Source: Nectonema munidae | Taxonomy: Eukaryota > Nematomorpha > Nectonematoida > Nectonematidae | DNA length: 64,000 nt | Assembly (NCBI GenBank): GCA_030549495.1 | Contig: JAUIRK010000866.1 | Coordinates: 62,001-126,000 of the forward strand | Direction: 5' to 3' | Shown: in pieces, positions 32,042 to 41,339 of the stretch | How positions within the stretch are numbered: position 1 is the first letter of the stretch | How the letters are laid out: every line of letters starts with the position of its first letter | Notes under the pieces: model-generated | What the model was told of the DNA's origin: nothing | What the model saw: only the letters and a program-made list of their open reading frames with translations | Database searches by the model: none | Position numbers and translations under genes: made by a program

Positions 32042-32299
32042 AATTTTGACTTATTCATTTGTAGGAGATTCAAGAAGCAAAAAATTAAAGTTTTTCAAAA
32101 GCTTTTTACTAAAAAATATAAGCAGACTCAAGACTAACTTAATGTACACACCCGGCGCAGAGCTTCTAAAAAGTTCATGACCACTTTGGGCTCACGAGCC
32201 CGTAATTTGGGAACTTATGGCTAAGTGAGGTCTTATAAGTTGTCGATTGACATCTCTAAAAAGAGGGGACAAGCAAAGTAAAGAAGGGAAAAAGCAAAC

Positions 32300-32538
32300 C
32301 CCGTTTTGCGACTCAGAACTTTCGTAAATGCTATGTCTGTGTCCATGGGTTTGATTCGCTTGCCATCAATCACTCCACTCTCCTTCATCCATTTGTCGAA
32401 ATTTTTGCTCGTCATCGTGATTGACTGCTGCACTGCACCCGATCCCGCTTTTCCGTTGTTTGTGTGCGCGTGTTTACCGGTTTCTCCAAAGCGCGCAAAT
32501 TTGTTGAAGTTTTCTTTGAGTAATTTCTTTATATCCAT
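32300..32538 (-). CDS. TPPP: TPPP (p25-alpha), exon 1 with start codon
   Basis: Minus strand, ATG at 32538, beginning MDIKKLLKENFNKFARFGET, then a short glycine/alanine-rich insert, then MTSKNFDKWMKESGVIDGKR and PMDTDIAFTKV. This is the p25-alpha core: F..FA.FG......M.SKNFDKmCKE..ViDGK.vT.tDvDIvFsKv. The WMKESGVID wording is closest to the insect Ringmaker type, while the insert before it is unusual. TPPP proteins bind and bundle tubulin and promote acetylated, stable microtubules in axons and cilia. With exons 2 and 3 the protein is 200 residues, close to the family length of 170-220. The gene is intact across about 4 kb. Confidence 0.85.
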
Positions 32539-32699
32539 TTTACTCTCTTATCCTAAAAGTTGAACATTTTTAAAATAAATTTATTGGAGTACTTTGAATT
32601 AAATTTTTCGTTTGAAATTTAATTTTTTTTCCATTGACTCTCTGAAATTTTAGATTTATCATTATTTTTATCCTTGTGATAGCTATGCCGCTGTTTTTG

Positions 32700-32767
32700 A
32701 GATATAAGTAGTTCACTGTACATGTGTCTAATGTCAATATGTATGTAGTATCTATGTATTCGTATGT
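32700..32767 (+). repeat. Dispersed repeat, part left of the MULE (copy A)
   Basis: GTGTCTAATGTCAATATGTA through GTATTCGTATGT matches 36722-36772. The copy continues on the far side of the MULE at 33531. Confidence 0.7.
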
Positions 32768-33530
32768 GGTGACGGGCAAATTTCACCACGGAAAATTCCA
32801 CAGGACGTAAATTCCACCATGGTATATTCCACCATGGTAAGTTGCATTACAGTGAATATTACCGTGACTTAGTTTTTTGCAACAACTAAGCTTGAATGAT
32901 AGGTTATAGAAATGTCATGGATTTTGAACAAGCTCTTCATAATTCCTTTGTTTCCCATTTTACACATTCTGAAGTAGCTGGCTGTGTTTTTCATCTTGGA
33001 CAATCTATTTGGCGGATCTGATCTTTGGAATGTACGTGAACGAGTTCTAAATGACTCACCAAAATCAAACAATGCAGTCGAAGGTTTTCACAATGCATTG
33101 CGATCCTCAATAACATCAAACCATCCCAATTTTTGGAAACTGTGTAATTCCCTTAAAAAAGCGGAAGGATTATGCTAAACAAAAATGGCACATATTCGAC
33201 GTGAAGACTCGAAATCCAAAAAGAAGACTTATCAGGTTATTGATGCACGATTGAAAAATTTAGTTGAAAATTATAAGCATGAAAAATGTTTAAATTTTCT
33301 AAGGGCTATTGCTCGCAATTTGAAATAAATGTTTTTCGAATATTTTTTTTAAATACTCTTTTAATACGATTGCCAATATTTTTCTTATTTTTGAATAAAA
33401 TGTGAAAAATTTTTATTCATTTTTTAACTTTTTTATATAAATCTAATTTTCTTAACTCTATGATGGTAGAATTTTCCGTGGTGGAATTTACCCACTGTGA
33501 AATTTTCCGTGGTGGAATTTACCTAGAACC
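32768..33530 (+). mobile_element. MULE (Mutator-like) transposon remnant, 763 bp
   Basis: The left end GGTGACGGGCAAATTTCACC and the right end, in reverse complement, GGTTCTAGGTAAATTCCACC begin inverted repeats built of the module AATTCCACCACGGAAAATT, repeated two or three times on each side. The 8-bp direct repeat TCGTATGT flanks the element (32760-32767 and 33531-33538). The paralogous repeat at 36720 shows the same sequence without the insertion. The interior encodes a MULE transposase C-terminus. Internally deleted: the catalytic DDE core is absent. Confidence 0.8.
32984..33328 (+). pseudogene. MULE transposase C-terminus
   Basis: The first frame reads SDLWNVRERVLNDSPKSNNA, then VEGFHNALRSSITSNHPNFW and KLCNSLKK. 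This is the WNvyeRvl...rTNNaiEGfHn....h.....p.iWkfi..Lk block just after the catalytic core of insect and crustacean MULEs, where the E of VEGFH is the likely third catalytic acid. Two frame changes near A-runs (33155-33190) lead to a last segment with KKKTYQVIDARLKNLVENY and CLNFLRAIARNLK followed by TAA, again a family ending. No catalytic aspartates or FLYWCH/zinc domains remain. Confidence 0.65.
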
Positions 33531-33800
33531 TCGTATGTATGTATGTATATATGTGTGTCTAATAGATGTTTTTTGTGTCAGATAATGTAAATGATATGTA
33601 TGTACGATTGCACTAACACTAAACCTAACCTCAATACTAACACTAATGCTAATTCTAAACTAATCCTAACTCCGACAATTGGTTTTCTAAATTTTACTCA
33701 TTAAAACCGATTAAGTAATTGGTTGAGCACTTGTCAATAAACTATTATGCAAATTGAGATAAAATTTGAATAGTGAAAATCAGCGATAGAGTTTCTGTGA
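33531..33800 (+). repeat. Dispersed repeat, part right of the MULE (copy A)
   Basis: Continues copy A: ATGTATGTACGATTGCACTA, ACACTAAACCTAACCTCAA, and ATCAGCGATAGAGT at about 33779 correspond in order to 36855-37055. GTAT microsatellite at the start. Confidence 0.7.
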
Positions 33801-35560
33801 CAGTAAAAATATCATCCATAAGATAAAATCTCGTGAGGAAAAATTCCTTACGTAGATAAAATTTCCTTAAAGATAATCCCTTTCCTGAAGAACAAAATAT
33901 TCACTATTATTGCCTAAGTTTATATTGCAAATTTGTTCTTATCATTCATGGAGCTGCTGCTCAACGATTGAGATGTTTAGCGGTCCTGTCCAACCTCATC
34001 CTTCAGGCTCATTTCGATTCACACAAATTTTGTCTTTGGTTTGTATTAGTTAATAAACTTTGGGAGAAGTAATGCAAATTAAAAATGGCAAGAAATTAAA
34101 GTACAATGATTTTTAAATCGAAAAAATCTACCAGGTGTCTTTTTGATAGATTCTTGATTACAGCTCAAATTCGATTTTGATTCAAAAGGATTTTCAAACA
34201 TACATTGAGTTTAAAGTTTAAACTTATGGTAAAAATTTATTGAAATTTTCTTTATACAAGTTTTTACCCACTTATTTAGCAGTAATGGTAAGAATGTTAA
34301 ATAAAAAATGAAATATTCGTAAGTTGTACTTCATAACGCTCAGGTATGATTGTAAAAAAAACTAAAATAGTTAAAAGTGAAAAAATAAAGGAAATTGAAA
34401 TTTAAAAAAGAAAAATTTTGAGGAAAAAAGACATAATAGAAGTGAAAAAAGACAAATTTGAATGAAAAAAAGCAAAATAAAATGAAAAAAGAGTAAGACA
34501 AAATAGACACAAATCAGAATTGAAAAGAGACAAAATTAAATTAAAAAAAAAGTTGCCAAAATAGGATTATAAAAGACAAATTTTAAATTGAAATAAAACA
34601 ACATTGAATAAAAAAAACAAAAAAAAAACTAAAAATTACTTTTGTGTAAAAAAATGTAATAGCATCTTTCTACAATAATTCCAGTACAACTATTTAATTT
34701 ATACTTAAGTGAAAGAAATGCACTTAAGTTAAATTTTATAGGACATCTTCAAAATTATAATTTACGGAATACCGTTAAAACTTTCATTTTTGAATCAGAA
34801 AACCTTTTCTATCGAACACCTCTGGCCCAATATAGACCACGTTAGAAAAAAATAAAGTATTTAAGGACGAGGAGGGTCTAAAAATTGAAATGTGTATATT
34901 TTTTATATTTAGCTTCATGACACATTGATAGTTAAATGTAGAATTTCATGACACATATAGGTCACCAATCAGTAGTCGGCTAATTAAAAATGGCCGATAG
35001 AAACACAAATGGACTGTAAAAAACTCCGTAAGCATTTTATTAATTAAGATGGCATACCCTTTTGTATATTTAGTTTTAAATTCGTTTTTAATTTGTTTGA
35101 AATTTTATATCGGCAAATGGTACTTTTGATTGCCCCTCTCTCACATACATTTTTGGCACCTCAACTTCATTTCAATGCCCCCCCCCCCTAGATACTGTAA
35201 CTGTCTTATTTTGTACTAAAATAAAAGTTTTTTACACACATATATACTCATTTCAAGTATGCAGAATTTTGTGGTAATGCTCATTTTTTATGAAAATTAA
35301 TCAAACCTGTTTAAAAAATGATTTTTTATATTAGAGAAATTTTATATTTAATTTTTAGAGAATAATCTTAAAAAATTGATGACACGTTTCAGATAATAAA
35401 ATCACATATTTAACATTTTATACGTTTTACTATGGGAGTGTTTTTAACGACACCATCAAAATTGATCTCCCTTAGAGAATGCTACAGCAATTTTCAAAAG
35501 TAACTCTTTGTTTCTAACAATGGATTCCCATTCTATGTATACATATTTTATATCTGCCAG
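33800..35560. other. No gene; A-rich minisatellite inside
   Basis: Apart from 34400-34620 (AAAAAAGACAAAATT-type units, complement of the T-rich array at 31095) there is a C-run at 35180-35190 after TTCATTTCAATG that may be a transposon tip. No ORF with family features. Confidence 0.4.
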
Positions 35561-35564
35561 CTAA

Positions 35565-35695
35565 AAGAACTGCCGTCTTGAGGATAGGCTCTCCTACGCC
35601 TTGCCCGTAAGCAAGGGTGTTGAATACGGTTGTCCTAGGTTCGATTCGTGATCATCACTACGTTCTATCTAGTCATGTAAGTATAATATAATCTT
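35565..35695 (+). repeat. tRNA-derived SINE-like repeat
   Basis: GTCTTGAGGATAGGCTCTCC is followed by a GGTTGTCCTAGGTTCGATTCG region, fitting the spacing of A and B boxes. The 3' part (ATCATCACTACGTTCTATC) ends in an AT-rich tail. Confidence 0.45.
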
Positions 35696-36719
35696 AATTC
35701 CCTATAAAAAATTTTGATTTAACAAAAAAAAAGAATATTTTATTTTTTGATTTAGTAGTACACAAGAATTTAAACTATTAATGGTGGTGCCTATGCGATT
35801 GCAGCAGTCAACATCTTATTCAATAGAATATATTACCTATATATAGGAGGATGGGAATTTTCAAATCAGCAAATCGAGATAAATATATGCTTGAAAAAAA
35901 TCAAGAAAAAACTTTCATACTGGAAAAAGATATCATCACTCTTATTTTGGAGATAGCTTTTTCCAACAACCTTTTTCGAAGCAATTCATTTGGTGAATCG
36001 TAGATTTTTTTATAAAGTCTGTGGTAAACCATTTGGAGAGAAAAATCTAAAAATTGGCCATTTTATAGCGTAACTTCGGCGTTACCGCCTGTCGCGATAG
36101 AAAAACAGATCAATATACAATTCTTTATTTAACATCATTATGAAGCAGTGTTGTTAGAAAACGGGTAAAGAAACGAATTCAGCTTACTATCATCTTGATA
36201 CAATGAATGAGCGATGTCTTAAGAAAGGTTTAGAATATATTGTAAATGACATTCAAATTAGTTGATACATAAAACACCAATGAGATACACGCATTCAAAA
36301 AGACAGGAATCAAAGCATCCAATAGAAACACAGAAGATGTAAATTTGAATAACAGAAAATTGAGCGCCACAATTGTCTTTGTGATTTAAGTAGAGATGTA
36401 TCGGAGATGTGAATTTTTTTGTATCCGCGAATGCGTATATTAAATTTGATAAAGGATGTCAGAATTGATTTTAAATTTTAAAGAGAAGATGCCAATGCAT
36501 ATGTATTATCACAAAGAAATAATTATCGTTAAAATTTTGGATTAAGTAAAAACTCAAAAATTGCGATGCCCTATATAGAAAAAAAGAAAAATGTCTGAAA
36601 AATGCGGATTAGGATGTTGAAATTTAAATAGATAAGAGAATGTAAAATTTTGGGCGGATAAAATCAGCATCTGTGGATGCGGATATCCGATACATCTCTG
36701 GATTTAAGTATTTCAGGTT

Positions 36720-37065
36720 ATGGGTGTACAATGTCAATATGTATTTGGTATGTATGTATTCGTATGTATGTGTCTAGAGTCTAGACATTTTTCTTTCAGA
36801 CGTGTATCATTAATACAAGTAATTTGTAAGTTTGTGTCAAGAATGTCAAAAATGTATGTGTGTACGATTGCGCTAACACTAAACACCTAACCTCAACTCT
36901 AACACAAAGTCTAATACTGTGACGAATGCTTCTTCTATACAAATCCTAACCCCAACTTGAGCTTTCCAAAATGTTAAGGGCCATTGACTTGGCCACTATT
37001 ATACAAATTGAAGAAATACTTTGAATCGTCAAAATCAGTGATAGAGTGCCGCTATATCTAGAGAA
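36720..37065 (+). repeat. Dispersed repeat, copy B (uninterrupted)
   Basis: Same order of phrases as copy A (32700-32767 plus 33531-33800), without the MULE: AATGTCAATATGTAT, GTATTCGTATGTATG, GTACGATTGCGCTAACACTA, CCTAACCTCAA, TCAGTGATAGAGTG. It provides the empty-site comparison for the MULE. Confidence 0.7.
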
Positions 37066-38434
37066 GACAATAATTAATTGACACTAGATTTTGTAGATAT
37101 GCGATTTTGTACAAGCAAAATAAGTGAGATTTTGTCTGCAGTCAAAACGAGACGTCTTCGACATGCAGAACAAGATATCATCTATAATAATAATTGTATA
37201 ATTTTGAATTTTCAACATTTTATGTGTATATCAAATTTAAGCATGTTTGCTCCGTATACGTTATATACTATTGCTTAATTTTTTTGTTGTCTCCTGTAAA
37301 CTTGCCAGACCACTAAAATGTGTGTAATAGTTTCTAAATATTAGATCTTTTAGTAAGTTAGTAATCTTGTTTTAGTTTTCAATGATCCTTCTTTTTCTTG
37401 TCAGCGAAATTTCGTAAACGAAGGATTTATTGGATTTGAAAAAAATTTAATAAGAAACATCGGTAAAAAAAGTTATTACGATAGGAGTCAGCTGAGAATG
37501 TTTGGATATTAGTGAAGTCGTTGAAATGAACGAAAATGGCCCGTTGTAGGGGAAAGAAGGCTAGCGTGATAATGACAAAATTGAAGCAAAGATTAGAATG
37601 AAAGAACACAAAAGAAAGATGGTTTCATGGCGAAATAACGCCTTTATTATTATTATTATTATTATTATTATTTATCAGCAAATAGAAGTATTTGTCGCAT
37701 CTAACCCTTCTCTTTTATTTCTATCTATCACATAAATTTGGTTTAACAAAGAGAAGTTGTGTGTACTGTATATTTGAGTAAGAACATTCTATTTTTTATA
37801 GTGCTTCTGTTAATTAAATATTGTTATTGTGGAAGTAAAATCGATGATTGTGTTGTCGTTTTTCTATCGTCACCACCATTCTCAGCATCGATTTACATAA
37901 ACTTTGGAATGAAGAGGAGTGATAGCATGCATTTTCACTTTGTTTGTTCCGCGTAAAATGAAATATCCCACAACCTTTATGCCGGTTTTCTTTCTCCAAA
38001 GCATTTAAAGATTTTTAGGGTTAAACAGGCTTTGGCTCCACCATTTTCAGAATCCAGCTAATCACTAGATATCAAGGGTCTTTCGCGTCCGTTTTAAGAT
38101 TGTATCGATCTCTAAGTTGTATTTAAAAAAAATCATATACCATTTTTGCTTCAAGTTCATCTTTTTTCAATTTAAGAAGGATCTAGAATCCAACTAACTC
38201 TTCAAAGCCCAATCAAGCTCGCTGAAAATGTTAAGCAAAGGATTACTTTTCAAAAACCTCGTTCTTAAAGAGTTAATTTAAAAGGAACTAACTTATTAAC
38301 TATAACAACTTAACTAGAAAGAAAATTAACTAATTAACTCAACCATGAATGACAAACATAAGACCCGCTTGCCGCATTTTGCACGCCAAAAGTTACAATG
38401 GGGCCCACAAAGTATTTTTGTCAAAATAGTCAAT
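37066..38434. other. No gene; (ATT)n microsatellite
   Basis: TTATTATTATT runs from 37649 to 37673. The rest is AT-rich with short ORFs on both strands that show no family features. Confidence 0.4.
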
Positions 38435-38442
38435 GATTTAAT

Positions 38443-38927
38443 TAGGGTTTGCTCCTGGTTCTGAAATACCGGGACGTTCCCCCTTTCTAAAAATTTGGGA
38501 ACCGTCACGGAACCGAAAAGTATTCCCGGTTCCGAGAATAACTTAGTTGTAATTGATTAATTTCACTATGCAATTCTTTGCATAAAACTTTACTGCACTT
38601 CATTCATATAAAATCTTTTTTTCATTGTCATCTCATTTTAATGGTAAACGTAGAAAAGTGTGCAAACGACAAAAGAGTTTATTTTCCTTTTTTTTCTCTG
38701 CTGCACACTTTTGTCATTTGCACACTTTTCTCCTAGAACCATTTTAATGATAATAATGATATAGAAAGAAAAAGTGTACATCTGTTTATAATAAATCAAA
38801 AACGTCAATTTCATTGCATCTTTTTGCTGTCTATATATCTCCTTAAGGAACTGGGATTTTCTGGTTTTGTAAGTTTTTTTCGGTATTCGGTACCGGTTCC
38901 TAATTTTCGATACTAATGTAAACCCTA
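38443..38927. mobile_element. hAT MITE, 485 bp
   Basis: The ends TAGGGTTTGCTCC and, in reverse complement, TAGGGTTTACATT are flanked by near-identical 8-bp repeats GATTTAAT (38435-38442) and GCTTTAAT (38928-38935). Subterminal GGTTCC, CCGGTTCC and TACCGGTTCC modules occur on both sides. The centre has a separate inverted repeat (GAAAAGTGTGCAAACGAC against its complement near 38703-38735). Non-coding. Confidence 0.7.
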
Positions 38928-38935
38928 GCTTTAAT

Positions 38936-40290
38936 GTTTAAGTTTTCCATTTTACATCCATTTTAAAGTCGTTGCATCAGAATTAACATTAGATTTCAAG
39001 CTAAAAATCATGTTATGAGATTTTCTGATGAAAATAACTTTTTTACAACGTAAATAATTTACTCAACGTAGTTTTTAATCATCCAAAAATAACTTCATTA
39101 CCTTTAAAAATTCTACATAAGTTTGGCAGAACGTAACTTTGCAAGAAAATATTTTCAGTAATGAATATTTACTAGTAATAGAAAAGAACAAAACTAAGAA
39201 CTGACCAGGTGAATCTTATTTTGACAGTTTCTGCTGCTATACGACTTTAACGTGTAATTTTGATAAATATATAAGAAGGGATGTCAATTTTCAAGAAAAA
39301 TTAAGAATAAAAACTTCATGGAAACCTTTTTAAATAATTTACCCTCTTATTGTTGCTTTCAAAGTATGATTATGTGTCCGACCCTCAAAAGCTGTAAATA
39401 ATCGAAATTCCGCCCATGACTGACTTAACTTTGACTTAATAACTATTATGACTTATAAGAGAAATAACTATACTACCTTTACTAACTAAAAAACCTGCCC
39501 AGCTAAACTAACCCAACTAACTTTAACTAAACAACTGAATTTGAAATTATCAATGGAAAAATGTTCTTTTTTGAAAGTAAATACTGGGCAACTAGAAACT
39601 TTCGATATTCTTTGTGTCCTTAGTTGATACAGTTAAACCTCTCTAATTCGGATAGTGGTGTTTTAAACACATTGATGATGATTTTGAAATCTGTGTACAA
39701 AGAAATGAATTTTTTTTATATTTATATAAAATTCGATTGAAATTGAAAAAGACCATTAGCTGCAAAATTTTTTGATTATAAAAATTGACATTTTTAAAAA
39801 AATATATTTTGTAAAACAGAATAAAGCTTTTTTTAAATTTTTTATATGAATTAAAATAAACTAACATGTGTAGTTTTCCTGCTATTTTATTGACAGATCA
39901 AAATGTTTGAAATATTTCAAAATGTCTTGAAAAGATTATAATTTTTACAATGTTTTATGATAAAATTGTATGCATTTTTGAAAGATTTTTACAACTTGTA
40001 TTTTTTGTTTCGCTTAAGGTTGGAATATTGTCTTTAAAATATTTTGTTTCAAAGTATTTAATGGTTATGCTTTCTTGAAAAATTTTCAATGTTTCAAGGT
40101 TGCTTCTGTTGAATTTATCTTATTCTTCATTTTCGGTATGTAGAAAATTTCCGTTGTGAATGACAAACAAATAATAATTTTTTTTTTGATCTGAATTTTA
40201 CTCATTTAAAAATGGCGGCTATTTGAAAAGTGTATCATAAAAGGTAAAGAGAAATTTAAAATTTAGTTTTCAATTACTTTTTATTACAAT
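38936..40290. other. No gene; one Tigger-like tip
   Basis: At 39630, TA then CAGTTAAACCTCTCTAATTC is a pogo/Tigger-type tip without a partner. Otherwise AT-rich, nothing recognised. Confidence 0.4.
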
Positions 40291-40298
40291 TTATTCTA

Positions 40299-41290
40299 AT
40301 GAAATCTAAATCTAGTACCTCAAAAAGTTCGCTTATAAGTCCTAATATCTCAGTTAATCATGACTGGATATGTTTCAATTGTGAAAGTAAATCCAATGAA
40401 ATGATGAAATGCAGCTCATGCCTTAATTGGATGTGCTACACATGCTAAAGTATATCTGAGCATATGTTTAACTTATTTGAAAAATTTGAAGGATGTGGTA
40501 TCCGTTGGTTTTGTACGGCTTGTAGGAAAGATGGTACACCTACGCTGAAAAAAGTCATTAATAAAATTAACGAAGATATTACCTCTTTCAAAAAGAACAA
40601 TGAAAAGCATATTAAGAAAATAAATGAAGATCTTTCTACAAGAATGACGGAGGTCTTTGACCACAATAAACATCTTGTAAACACGATTGAACTATCTCAT
40701 AGCAAATTGAATGAAAAGATCGATAAACTAATTGAAAAAATCTCACCTAATTCTACTCAGAAATCAACTTCCTCTTCTCCACAAGATTTTTGGCAAATAC
40801 TTAAAGATACGCTATCGAGCCAACGTGCCACTGAGCTAGACATAGAACGACGTAAAGACAATCATATAATTCATGGTGTTGAAGAGTATAACAATGATGG
40901 TAAAAGAATTAATGACGCTCAATTTTTTCAAGATCTGTTCGATAGACACCTATCTATTGGTAAAATAAAAGTAACAAATCTGACCAGACTTGGTAAAATA
41001 AAAAAGGAGGAAAATGTTAAAAGGCCTCTCCGAATTACTTACGAGTGCTACTCTGACAAGAACTTGGTGGTGTAAGTGCCCTACCCAACTTGAAAAATGC
41101 TCCAGACAATTTCAAAAAGATCTTCATTTCAAACGATCTTAATCCTAAAGAACGTGAAAAAGTGAACAAGTTAAGAGTTCAAGTGAAAACGTTGAATCAA
41201 GAAAACAAAGATGAATCAATAATATATTTATTAAAAGGTAGTTCTTTACACGACTTCCGTGTGATCAAGAAAAAAAATATGTTCCAACGA
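40299..41290 (+). pseudogene. LINE ORF1: PHD-like finger, coiled coil, RRM-like
   Basis: Starts at ATG 40299. DWICFNCESKS, MKCSSCLNWMCYTC, and after one TAA stop (40446) a block with GIRWFCTACRK make a C4-H/C-C3-type PHD-like pattern (WxCxxC...CxxCxxWxCxxC...WxCxxC). Then a charged coiled coil (about 40540-40740) with KKINEDLSTRMTEVFDHN. The RRM-like part reads RRKDNHIIHGVEE, then VTNLTRLGKIKKEENVKRPL. After a frame change near 41075 it ends NAPDNFKKIFISNDLNPKER. These RxxNxIIxGxxE...RLG....RPL...F..I.IxPDLTxxER motifs recur in CR1/L2-type ORF1 proteins, which bind RNA. Confidence 0.7.
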
Positions 41291-41339
41291 ATCAACAGAA
41301 CCTACAAGTTAAAACAATCAACTTTCACTTCAAGTCAAC

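Larger units (their letters stand above)
30904..32299 (-). other. TPPP intron 1
   Basis: Contains a T-rich minisatellite (31095-31570) and a TTAA MITE (31923-32041). The donor at CGG|GTTTGC is weak but is the only GT that keeps phase and the family sequence. Confidence 0.55.

Noticed and set aside
37078-37278. 66-codon ORF with TSKISEILSAVKTRRLRHAE
   Set aside because: No family match recognised, short, and partly within the end of a dispersed repeat.
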